Notes under the pieces: generated by a model
Told to the model about the DNA's origin: nothing
Seen by the model: only the letters and a program-made list of their open reading frames with translations
The model's database searches: none
Part shown: in pieces, positions 48,491 through 60,400 of the stretch
How positions within the stretch are numbered: the first letter of the stretch is position 1
How the letters are laid out: every line of letters begins with the position of its first letter
Program-made: the position numbers and the translations under genes
Assembly: GCA_022432975.1 (NCBI GenBank)
Contig: CM039502.1
Span: forward strand, 2,470,375-2,534,374
Direction: 5' to 3'
Length of the DNA: 64,000 nucleotides
Origin: Begonia masoniana
Taxonomy: Eukaryota; Streptophyta; Magnoliopsida; Cucurbitales; Begoniaceae

Positions 48491-49864
48491 TATTCCAGAA
48501 TTTATTCAAAAATTCGAAATCAACGGCCTTCCCGCCACCGGCAGGTAGAATTCCCGGCGAAAAGAGCAAGAGGAAGAAGAAGAAGAAGCAAGCTAAGAAA
48601 ACAATGGAAGAGGAAGAGAGATCGTTGACGAGAGTAACAGGTTGAACTTATTATATTGGCTATGATTTAGCAAAATGTGATACAACTGGGAAAATGGGTT
48701 CCTCGAATTATGCTCTGGAATATATGGAGATTACGGTTTTTGTAGCCGTCGAAATGAAATTTGTATTTGGAATGTTCTCCGCCATAGATTCGAATCTTTC
48801 TGTACTTTAAACGATGTTTCTTTTCTCTATTATTAGTTTTTGCCACCAGGTCCCTTATAGGACCCACCAAATCAGTGTTTTCTTCAAGAAATCACCTTAG
48901 TTTTACCCTCTTATTCCATCTATTTAAAAATTTCAAACATAGTTAATTTAATTAAAATAATAAATTAATTACTTAAATTTTTTTGACATTAATTACAACA
49001 ATCATTATTTAACACCTCAATAATTATTTTAATAAAATAAAATAAAAAAATAAACGTAGAATTACTCTTAATTCTCATCTGCTGTAATATTAATGCAGTT
49101 AATATGATATATTTCTCCTCAAATTCCTCGATCTCACTGCTAGACCTCTTATGGGTGTTGTTGCTTCCACTGTAATACCCTCCAACCCTCTGAAACACCG
49201 ACTCTGAGATATACTTCTTAGGAACCAGCACAGACATCATTATTCCAGAATTTATTCAAAAATTCGAAATCAACGGCCTTCCCGCCACCGGCAGGTAGAA
49301 TTCCCGGCGAAAAGAGCAAGAGGAAGAAGAAGAAGAAGCAAGCTAAGAAAACAATGGAAGAGGAAGAGAGATCGTTGACGAGAGTAACAGGTTGAACTTA
49401 TTATATTGGCTATGATTTAGCAAAATGTGATACAACTGGGAAAATGGGTTCCTCGAATTATGCTCTGGAATATATGGAGATTACGGTTTTTGTAGCCGTC
49501 GAAATGAAATTTGTATTTGGAATGTTCTCCGCCATAGATTCGAATCTTTCTGTACTTTAAACGATGTTTCTTTTCTCTATTATTAGTTTTTGCCACCAGG
49601 TCCCTTATAGGACCCACCAAATCAGTGTTTTCTTCAAGAAATCACCTTAGTTTTTACCCCCTTATTCCATTCTATTTAAAAATTTTCAAACAATAATTAA
49701 TTTAATTAAAATAATAAATTAATTACTTAAAATTTATTGACGTTAATTACAACAATCATTATTTAACACCTCAATAATTATTTTAATAAAATAAAATAAA
49801 AAAATAAACGTAGAATTACTCTTAATTCTCATCTGCTGTAATATTAATGCAGTTAATATGATAT
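48365..49864 (-). repeat. 750-bp tandem duplication of the MGDG synthase 5' end and promoter
   Basis: 48365-49114 is repeated as 49115-49864. The unit covers the first about 42 codons of the gene, its 5' UTR (with an AGGAAGAAGAAG tract) and about 600 bp of promoter. The coding part and proximal promoter look identical. The distal AT-rich part shows several one-base indels and a few substitutions. Confidence 0.92.
49115..49240 (-). pseudogene. Truncated copy of MGDG synthase exon 1
   Basis: Starts with the same [20 protein letters not shown] as the full gene but ends after about 42 codons at the duplication join. There the frame runs into AT-rich sequence (KYIIL) and an unrelated stretch. No splice donor or downstream exon follows. 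If real, its intact promoter could give a transcript that reads into the functional copy. Confidence 0.85.
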
Positions 49865-51059
49865 ATTATATATATATATATATAAAGTGGGATGTGGAAC
49901 TTTCTAGTTTAAGGAAATTGTGTATTTTTCTTAATTTGGTATTAATAAAATGAAAAAGAAAAAAAATAATAAAATGTGACAAATTAAGAAAAACAAGATT
50001 TATTTCATGAATTAGGTCCCACTAAACTTTTTAGAGGGAGAGACGTGGGGGAATTGTTATTATTATCTTCATTAATATAAAGTCCTTTTCATGTAATTTA
50101 CAGATCCAAACAGAATATTCTTTCCTACAAGTACAAACTATAAAAGGTGACTTCTTTTTATCATCTGGACAATATTTGAAATATATAAATGATATTTTTA
50201 TTTATTGAATTTTTAGAAGTTTTGGATAATTTTGAGAAAAAGAGGTCTATTTTTATTTTCTTAATGACTTAGATTTTAATTAAATTAATTTATTGATTTA
50301 TTATTTGTTGAAAGAATTTAAAGTTTGGGATAACTCTAATGCTTTTGAATTGAGACGCCACGTCAATTCTCTTGACTGGGAATAGTTTTTTCATTGTCAA
50401 ATGTCAATAACCAACTTTCACTTTCAGAGTTTCTTACTTTTGGATAATTGCTTATAAGAACCCCTCGCACTTAATTTTATTTACACAAATATATACATTT
50501 CATAATTATCAGGGATATCATATTTGAACATGAGTGTGAAATTCACCGCCTTTCTAATAAAATATTATTCGCTATGAGCAAAAACTCACACGATTTTATT
50601 ATTTCGGTTAGCCAAAAACACATTATAGTAGATATGAAATTCAAACTCTTCCTAGTACAATATTGTCCGTTTTGTGCAAAACCAGCATGATTCATTTACT
50701 GGGGTTAGCCTAAAACTCATTGCATTAAGTAGGGAATGTAACACTACTTATAAATCATTCACTTTTCACTTCCATTTGTATAAATTACGCCCTTACAATC
50801 AATAATATCTTGTGCCTTCTTTGTCTTTGATGTAATAAAAATTATAATATAAATTTAATGTCATAGAGAACAAATATATCGTACTTCTATAATTTTTACC
50901 TAACATTCAGTACATGAAATTCAGCATCTATTCAATACATGAACTTGAAATACTTCCTCAAAAAAAAAAAATAGTCGAGTTCTTGTGTCGATACGCAAAA
51001 GAAGAAACAAGAAATCCTCAATTTTTGGGTCTTACGCTCGGCTTCGAAGGAGGAATCAA
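49865..51059. other. Intergenic region, no gene seen
   Basis: Starts with a (TA)n tract at about 49863-49884. The rest is AT-rich with no convincing ORF. The 3' UTR of the synaptotagmin gene should occupy the right end (plus-strand positions just below 51060). Confidence 0.5.
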
Positions 51060-54000
51060 TCAAGAATCCCGGAAGATGGGCTGAGGCATCCACTTCAAAT
51101 CCAAGTTGAGTTTTCCAGATTTGGCTTCATCTAGTTGGAAAGTTTCTCTGTATTCCCCTTCCAAAATAACTCTTGTTAGAGTCAAGATGCACCTCCCCAT
51201 ATAATCCTGCTTGGTTTTGAGAAATCATTTGGCAGAAGCAAGAAGGAAGAAGAAAGAACAAATATTAATCTTCACCTTTCCGAATGTATCGTGGTCCCAA
51301 ACTTCAACGATGAGCATATCGTGCAATCCGTCCTCAACCACAAAATCAAAAGTTTGATTCCAAACTGGATTCAAGCTCTCGTTCACCACCTGAAGATTGG
51401 TGTCTAACGATTATTTGCATGCATATACGATGAAAAATCCACGAGATATTAAACTTGTATATGATTCAACTAAAGTCCAAATACGTGATGCTAACAACAA
51501 GAGGATTTTATTTTATTTTTCGTATTTTCGATTACATATGATCAAAAGTATGATAGTGCAAAATTATTAGATTACGTGATTAGATTCGAGTTATAACTTT
51601 CATGCTATAAAATCGGAACATTTTAAAATCTCGTTAAACAAAAAGAAAGAGAGGTTAAGATAAAATTCCGAGATAAAGAATCATACCCGAGTTTTATTTT
51701 TGGTTTCTGATTTCTTCATGGTGAGAACAACATACGGGTCAGCCTTGCCCATCATGTCGGCCGGAGGCAAATCTTCCGCCGATATGACAGTGATCGAAAG
51801 AACTCCGCGGATTATAACTTCCTTTCTTTTCCGCACAGCTGCTTTCTCTTTTTCAGTGGATTGGCTTCCGTTGGCTCTGTTTTTGAGAACATTTTCTAAG
51901 GAGGTCATTGAAAAGTTGGGAGCAAATGGGTTGGTGAAGCCGTTCTCCATTCCAAATGGGCAGTATAAAAGCTCCAATTGTACCTAAAACACACACCGAA
52001 AAAGGGAATCTCGAGTAACGAATACATTTATCAAGTCTTAAACACAATCAATCTTCTGACTTCTAGTTTGATGACCATTTCTTTAAAAATACGAACATCC
52101 ATCGAAAATGGAACTAACAATAGGACTAAAATCGAACATTTGATTATAGAAATGTTCGGTTGTGATTAAAAGGATAATAAAAGACCATTGGATTGTAAAA
52201 TAAAGAAAATAAAGGGTCGTAATTCATAGATGATTTGAACTATTAGAAATGGTCGATCGTGATTAAAAACTGCATTTTAATGTGGTGTAAACACAACAAA
52301 TTTATTCCCTTCAAAGGGTGTCCCGTGGGCACCATCACAAATCTCGTATCATCCACGATCTATCTCGAACACCATCTAGTACGGTCTTGAATTCCCGCAC
52401 CGATGCTCAAGAGAATGCTTTGTTCAACTCTTGTCTAGAGACTTGGGGTAACTATTTATTCTACACTTAGTTTTCGAATCAACGACATTTTTAAATATTA
52501 AGAGTCAATGAAATCTAGAAATCATTTATATTCCAAAAAATAATCGAAGGACCGACAATATTTACTCGTTCCTCTTCGTTTCTTACTTAGATTCTAACTT
52601 ACTCAATTCTAATTAAGTAAATGCAACTCCATTTGAAAGAGGATTTGTAAAATGAAAAACCGGAAGGAAAGTAACGTTCTTACCTGGCCACGGTTTTTAG
52701 TATCTCTCTGAAGCTCCAAATCTTTAACCAGATTCAACCACACATCCTTTACTTTTCCAGGTTGAAGTTCATGTAACTGGATTTTAGCACAACCTAGAAG
52801 CTCGGATGCCTGAAGCCCCTCATCGTCATAAATTTTCACTGTCAAGTGTTGAGTCGATGTGTCTTCGACAACGAATTCAAAATGTTCGTTCCAAATTGGA
52901 TTCAAATCATTGCTCTGCGTAGAAAGTATATATATAAAAGAAAAAATTCAAACTCAAGGAAATGAAAAGAAGAAATAAAATGAAGTAATGGATTTAACGT
53001 ACAATTATTTTGCTGGTCTTCATTCGGTCGCGTATAGGACGTATATATAGTATAGCATAGGGATCTGATTTCCCGATTATATCTTTATTTGTCAATTCCT
53101 TTGCTTGTACGAGCTTCACCTCTAACATTCCAACCGGCTTCATTTCAAGGTCGCTGAATAACAAAAAGAAAAAAATTCATCTCACTTGCGGAGCACGACT
53201 ACTACTAGATCGAAAGGAATTTATCTCTTTCATATCCAAATCGTATGTAGAAAAGCCAAATGAAGGCCGTATAACTCGTAAATAGCAGACTCGTTTCTAA
53301 TGAAGATACCTATAATCCCCTGGCAAAATAGGAACAACTTTCCGGACAGGCCACGTAATGGAATCTTCGATAGCATCCCGAATTACTCCCTAAACGAAGA
53401 AGTTATTAGAAGACTAACGAACCAGTTATTTTGTAGTAATTTACAAAACACCGTGAAAATTGATCGAACCTCAATCGCATCGTAAATGCCAGGAATTGCT
53501 GATATGTCTCCACCAACTACTTTGAGAGTAAAATCCAACTTTTTCTGCAAAGAGAGAATTTCAAGTAATTAATGATGTTTTTTATTTGCTGATAAGTGAT
53601 GACAAATTAGAATTATTGAAAATAAGTGGTTAGTTACGATGACGGGTCGAAACATTGCACCTTTTCTCGCAGAGAATAGCAAATTGCGCCAAAACACGGC
53701 AACTCCTCTACGAGAGGCCTAAAAATCAACCTAAACACACCAGTGAAACCAATATCTTTTACCTGAAAATTAAAAGTGAAAACTGGAATAGTTAACTTCC
53801 TTGAGCATTGAAAATATTACACGATATGCAGTGCATTACCTGCACGGGAAGCGCAACACCAAGTCTAGTCTTAATGTCAAGTACTATACTAGGATTCCCA
53901 TCCCACTGCATTTCCAGCTCCATGGTGATGTAATCTCCACCATCTTCAATTATTGAAACTCCTGCAAAAATAGGATCCGATCATGAAATATACTCCAAAA

Positions 54001-54839
54001 AAAGACAGCATTGACAATAATGAAAAAAGTATGCATATGAGTATTTGGTTTTGATATGAAATCGAATAAGCCATTACCATAAAATATGCTCCAAAACAAT
54101 CAGTCGTAGATGTTTCTTATGTTCATTATCGACAAACATTTAGAACGAGCGTTAAACACTGCTACACTCAGCAGAGAAAACCGAACTTGCAGTCAAGATT
54201 CGTTGTATTATCAATGCATCAGTCATACAAAAGCAGAGAAATTAATTCAACAAAATGATCAAACCTGTGAATTGAGGAGCCACAGTCCCGAGTGTGAACT
54301 TTGAAAATTTCAGAGAAGCCAGAATGACTGGTCTATATTGCTCGAGAACTGGCTCCACCGATGCTTTTATAAGTTCAGAAGCTGCCTAAAAAGTAAAACC
54401 AATCAAAATAGAAAAAAGAAAACGCCATTAGCAAAAAAAAAGAAGGAAATTATGCTAGAACTCAAGAAATTTACCTCATTAACATAAGGCCAAATCTTCG
54501 TAAGATGATGATTCAGCCAAGTCAACTGAATAAAATGACAAAAAACAACAACTGTAAATCCCTATCGAAAATGAATCTCAATCCGAATTTCTATAGTGAC
54601 TGAAACAAAATTTAAGAATTGAAACTCAACTTTTGGCGCTGAGAGAAGACCACCCAAGAGGGATAATTCTGAGGAGGCAATATCTTTCTAGAATCTTCGA
54701 CGGTCATTCTCGCAAAAGCAGCGATCGTGGCAGCAAGATCAGACCGACTCTTCGACCTGAAATTTTCCGACCGAACAAACCCCACTATAATAGCAAGTCC
54801 GACAGCTAATCCGAACACCAGACCCAGTAAGAACGCCAT
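51060..54839 (-). CDS. SYT5: Plant synaptotagmin (SYT4/SYT5-like, SMP-C2A-C2B)
   Basis: An ER-anchored tether and lipid-transfer protein at ER-plasma membrane contacts (family knowledge). Exons on the minus strand: 54839-54630, 54525-54475, 54385-54265, 53961-53840, 53762-53661, 53544-53470, 53389-53310, 53153-53003, 52914-52684, 51983-51687, 51389-51276, 51206-51060; about 566 residues. An N-terminal membrane anchor (MAFLLGLVFGLAVGLAIIVG) is followed by SRSDLAATIAAFARMTVEDS, the SMP domain (about residues 70-250, with LVEELPCFGAICYSLREKKL and AIEDSITWPVRKVV), C2A (SNDLNPIWNEHFEF) and C2B (DLPPADMMGKADPYVV, SLNPVWNQTFDFVVED). The end of exon 1 lacks a clean donor: to join QRQK to LTWLNHH one G is missing before TTGAG (at about 54629). 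That is either a one-base loss or an unusual splice site. All other borders are GT-AG. Confidence 0.92.
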
Positions 54840-55436
54840 TTGCTAGTCCACTCCTACTGTAAGGTTAGAATAGAAAGTTTCGCGATCGTGGGTATGGTCG
54901 TATTCTGAGCTCAAAAAGCAATGCCGGCAAGAAAACAATAATGGGAAAGAAAGAAATATTTTTTCAGTGTCGGGCAGTTCTGATTTGATTCGAGAGGAAT
55001 CGGGTATTGGAAAATTAACGGAATTTGGGACTTTAATGGCCGGCAAGAGAGCTGTTTTAGACTGTTATTATCCAATGTCGGAACTTTGAAAGGGGAGGAC
55101 GAAGAGAAGAGCGTGCTGCCGAATGCCGAATCATCGTAACGGATATGTATGAAGATCAATTTTTTAATTTGTTATTATGGTCAAACACTAAAAACTAAGA
55201 ACATTTATTTTAATTTATCCTACCGAATAGAAAATACGAGAAATTAGAGAAAACCCAAGAAATAAGAGAGGTCTAGCCAAAGATTTAAAGGATGAACAGT
55301 TTTAATTAATATATGTTTGTTTTTTATTTTTTTGAAATAATGTTAATCTATTTTTAATATTTATAAAAATTCATTAAAACTAAAAAAAAAAAAAAAACTT
55401 CATATAAACTCTTAAAGTTCTACATCTTTTAGAAAA

Positions 55437-55995
55437 TGGTAATTAACGGGAAAAAAAATTACACTACGTGGTCTTTAACAAACTCGTCATTTAATTATAT
55501 TTATTAATAAAATCGCTTTTAAACTATATTTCGTTAACCAAACAATCATTGTGTAGGCTCCCGCTCTCTTATTTTGTGAGCATGGCAAGAGCCGCTCTTA
55601 AATAACGATCTCTGACTCTTTTTTTTTTTTTTTTTCTCTAGCACGGGCTCCCGCTGTCTTATTTTGTGAGTAAGGCTGGAATTTGCTCGAGAATGGCAAA
55701 CTTCCACTATTTTTTTTGTCCCTTTTAATTTCCTCAAATTAGGATCCAACTCACGGGAGTCTGCTATTGGAGGGGAGAATGCTCGAAGCCTGCCATTCAA
55801 TGACAAGATCCCAATGTATTGTATTATCTAAATAGATCTTGCTCTTCACGAACATATTTTAATAGATATATGGACGAGAAAAGTTGTTTTGTTAATTAAA
55901 TATATTTTAAGGACGAGTTTGTTAACGATCATAGTTTAAAGACAAATTTGTTGATAACCCTATAGTTTAAGATTTTTTTTTTTTGTTAATTACTC
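55437..55995. mobile_element. Small non-autonomous TIR element, probably Mutator-like (559 bp)
   Basis: The ends match as inverted repeats for about 80 bp: TGGTAATTAACGGGAAAAAA on the left and, inverted, GAGTAATTAACAAAAAAAAA on the right, both running to AACAAACTCGTC. A 9-bp direct repeat TTTAGAAAA flanks it at 55428-55436 and 55996-56004, the target duplication size of Mutator-like elements. No coding sequence. Confidence 0.7.
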
Positions 55996-56298
55996 TTTAG
56001 AAAACAACACTCAATTAAAAAATAATTCATTTATTAGTTCATAATTAACAAAAAAAGTTAGAAAAAAAAGCTGTAATTTTATTTTAAAAATCAATGCAAA
56101 ACAAAAGTTAGTCTCGAATCCCTCGTCACAAGTTTATATTTTCTTGCTTGTACTATCTCATCTTAGGGAATCTATACATCATTTTTCAATCAAAATAAAT
56201 TACAAAAACAAATTTAAATTAAATAAATTTCAAGTTGGTGTAAATTCATTAAACAAATCTAACCCTTTTTTTGTTAAATTTTGAAATTACAATATTTA

Positions 56299-56473
56299 GA
56301 ATAGTAATGATGCATTTATTCTTTATTCTTATTCTCAAATTTTTATTTCGTGACAAATTTAATTATATAATTAATGTAATAAATTTTAAATATTTAAATA
56401 TAATTTATTAATTACATAAATTAATGTTTGACATGGTGTAAGAATAGAGAGAAAGCATACGTTATTCTATTTT
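56299..56473. mobile_element. MITE-like element
   Basis: About 175 bp with imperfect inverted ends (GAATAGTAATGATGCATTTA; the right end inverted reads TAGAATAACGTATGC). The interior carries a TTTGACATGGTG motif shared with other AT-rich elements in the window. The target duplication is unclear. Confidence 0.5.
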
Positions 56474-57403
56474 AAAATCGCTAGTTTATTTAAAAATCTA
56501 GTTTGAGAAACGATGATAAAAAAGATAGAACTTGGCTACTTTCATTCACTTTCTCGAGAAAAAAAAAATAAAAAATAATATTTTTTTATATGATAGCCAC
56601 GATTCCAATCTCATGTTTATCCCTTGATTTTAATCATTTAGATTAATTTTAGTTGATTAATTGTACAAAGTTTTAACATATTTTTTAAATTTTTATGAAA
56701 TTCTTAACTTTAAATTAAATTAAATATGATTTAATAGTGTTTGAGCTCATAAAAAGGAAAATAGATTAATTTCTTTTAAATTCAAACATTTAACGTAGAA
56801 AATGAAAAATATAAAACCAATTAAATTAAATTAAATTCTATTTATTTATTTAAAAAAAAAAACTGGACTTTTTGGAGAGAGAGTAGACTGGTTGGTAAGT
56901 GACTCGCTACTCAGACTGGCTAGTGGAACATATAATTTGGCCTCGTCACCATATTAAAATAATATATTATTAATTAAAATAAGTCGTAAAATTAATGATA
57001 GGACACGTGGCGTGCATACAAGACGTTCAAGTACGGCTCGGCTTGTTTAACTTCACAGCAATTAGCATTTAGCAGGCATGGTAACGGAGGTTTGTGAAAA
57101 ATGAAGAAAAAAGACTGGAAAAGCCAGCAAAGGTCAAAAACTCTTCCTTCTTTCCATGGAACTGAAACCGAATATCTTATTAGACCTACTATTCCAGCGT
57201 TCTTTCTGCTCTCTCGTTTTGATTTTCTGTTTCTCAGCTACTCTTCTTCCCCAATCATTTTTCCTTCTTTTGTCTTCTTATTTTGCAGCCTTTTTATTTG
57301 CATTTTCTCTCCCTCTGACTCATCTTCTTCTTCCTTCTCAGAAACCCAGATGATTCTCACCTGAAGCTTCGGACCCACTTGCGGTTATAGAGAAGCAAGC
57401 ACC

Positions 57404-60400
57404 ATGTCCTTCACGATCACCAATGGGAACCATACAGAGGAAGACTCTTTCATCGTCCCCTTACTGTCTTCTCAAAGATCGGTCACTAACTGTTCCTCTC
57501 AGGTTGCCATTGTTGGTGCTAAAGTCTGCCCCATTGAGAGCCTCGACTACGAGTGGGTTTCGGTTTCTTTCTTTGGTCTTTGACCGGTTTTGAATTGAGG
57601 GGTTGATTTGATTTTGAACATTATTGCAGGATTTTTGAGAATGAAATCTTCAAGCAGGATTGGAGGAGCCGTAGGAAGTTGCAGATTTTGGAGTATACAT
57701 TCATGAAGTGGATTTTGTGCTTCTTGATTGGTCTGGTAGTTAGCGTTATTGGTTTCTGTAATAATCTTTCGGTTGAGAATATTGCTGGTGTGAAATTCGT
57801 TGTCACCTCCAATATGATGCTTGAGGATAGGTACCGAACTCAGTTTGATTTGTCTCTTCCTAGCATTCAGATTTTCCCTGCATTTAACTGGTTGAATTTA
57901 ACTTAAGAAAGTAAATTGGTTTATTTATAAGGAAACCTTTTGAACTTTTTATGCCCAGCAATTATTGCATGCACTATCTTAGTAAGTCATGTATAACAAG
58001 TAATTAGGATAACTGAGAAATTGGCGGCCTTAAGGATTACAAACACTTCATTAAATATAAATGAAGGTTCAGATAATCAGTTCTGGAGAATGGACGTGAC
58101 ATTGTAGTGATAGGTTATCAGACAATTTCAGAAGGGGAAAGTAATGAATTGCTGCTGGATACAGACAAGAGTTTAGAGTTTTCTTAGTTATGCAATGAGT
58201 TTTTTTATGATGTATATTCAAGCATCGTCTTACTGCTTGTTATTTTATCTGGATGATGTGGTGACTCTTGCTTGATGAACTCTTTATTTTCTTTTGAAAT
58301 AAAAGTAAACTTCCAGATAAATACAATTTGATAGTTGTTTGTCAACATTGTGGAAAATACTGAGAGAATTTCAACTTTTCTTTCAGGTATTGGATGGCCT
58401 TTCTTGTTTTTTCTGTTTCCAATTTGGTTCTCACTCTATTTGCAGTAGTGATCACGGCATTGATCTCACCAACAGCAGCTGGTTCAGGTATACCAGAAGT
58501 AAAAGCCTATTTGAATGGTGTAGATGCACCCAGAATTTTTTCAATAAAAACATTAGTAGTTAAGGTAAATATTTTCTGCCTCTGAAAATTTCCAGTAACC
58601 ATAGAAATTCAGTGTTCTTGGTTTATCAAGCTTTCTACCACTTGCAAATTACTTACTCTGTGATATTGAATAATCTCGTAACCATGCTTTAGATAAGCCC
58701 TTGTTTCCCCAAAGTGACCGATAGAAAATGAACAATAACTAAAAAGAAAACATGAATGTGATGCACACAAATTTACGTGGAAAAAATCTCATCAAGAAAA
58801 AAATATAGGCCGAGGGTAAAAATCACTATGTGAATAACGAAATACAATATCAAGTTTTGCAGCTGTAACTTACATGAATTTAGAGAAATAAAATCATAGA
58901 TGAAATTGTTATGTGCGTCCATCGGCCCGATCGAAAAGAATTTGGGTTACCCAACTCTATAAGCGACAAACGCACAATTAAGATCATCATGTCTCCCACC
59001 ACCCTTTTTGGTTGATGCATCTTTTCTTTTGGTTGTGGATTTGAGATTACTCTTAATACACGAAACACAAACCTGCATTGATAATTGTGATGCAAACTTA
59101 CTTTTTAAAGTTTATTTACGCGTATTTTTTGGTGATCATTGTCCAAATCTTTAGTTGAATTTTGCCGCATTACAAGGAATATAACTATGTATCATTGTCG
59201 GTTGTGGAGTCTAGTTTGAAAAGGACTATTTTGTATGATACTTTTTGCTTTTCTTATCAAGTCTTTGCTCACAAGAAGACAATTAATATGTTTTTCAATT
59301 TCTTGAAATATTCTCACATTCACAGGTAGTAGGCAGCATTTCTGTTGCATCATCATCTTTGCTGGTAGGAAAGGCAGGGCCTATGGTGCATACTGGTGCT
59401 TGCATTGCTTCTCTCCTAGGTCTGGGAGGGTCAACAAAATATCATTTGACGTGGAGATTTCTTAGATATTTCAAGAACGACAGAGATAGGCGCGATCTTA
59501 TAACATGCGGAGCAGCTGCTGGAATTGCGGCTGCTTTTCGTGCTCCTGTGGGTGGTTTGCTGTTTGCTTTCGAAGAGATGGTATCTTGGTTCGTCCTGTT
59601 TCATTTCTTTTAGTATGTTTTATCACGCAGTCATGAGAAATAATTAAAATAACGACGACTATGTAACTTCTATGTTTTGAAGTTTTTGTTCTATAAACTA
59701 TATACTATGATAGCTTGAAGGCTTCCTGGTTATCTTTCAGTCCAAGCTTTTCAAATTGCAAGAAAGAGTCTTGTGCAAAAAAAGAAATGGCAAAATACTA
59801 TTAAAAGAACTACAGTCAATAGCTTGAAAACTTTTTGAAAAGTTTCAAGGTCATCTTACTATCCTATCTCTTAATCTTTTGTTCAGAAAAACCTTATTTG
59901 TTTGTTGATAATTTCACGACGCCTTTTGGTTGATAATCTTTACTTTTACTATCCTATTTCTTATCTGGCTCACTGAGGAAGATATACCTTTTTTTTGTGG
60001 AACTCATCCTTAAAAATTAAACCAGCAAGAAATATTCAAATTACTGGTTGTTTTCTCACTTAATTGAGTTGCTTATTTTCAAAATTTCTGTTGTATAGGT
60101 GGAGAAGTGCTCTTTTATGGCGAGCATTTTTCACGACTGCAGTAGTTGCGATTATATTGCGCTCTTTAATTGACGTGTGCTTTAGTGGAAAATGTGGACT
60201 ATTTGGTACTGGGGGTCTGATAATGTTTGATGTCTATTCAGAAACTGTTTCATATCACCTACTGGATGTGCCTTCTGTGCTTGTCCTTGGAGTTGTAGGA
60301 GGTGTACTTGGAAGCCTATTTAACTTCATTTTGGGTAAAGTCCTTCGAATTTACAGTCTCGTGAATGAGTAAGTTCTCTCTACCTCCGTTTGTATATGCA

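Larger units (their letters stand above)
55060..57403. repeat. Intergenic region between divergent SYT and CLC genes
   Basis: Holds two putative transposons listed separately, poly-A and poly-T tracts, and two copies of a GGCTCCCGCT..TTATTTTGTGAG motif at about 55556 and 55647. No gene is supported; the ORF at 55546-55806 covers this repeat. The CLC 5' UTR, with possible short upstream ORFs, lies at about 57080-57403. Confidence 0.5.
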
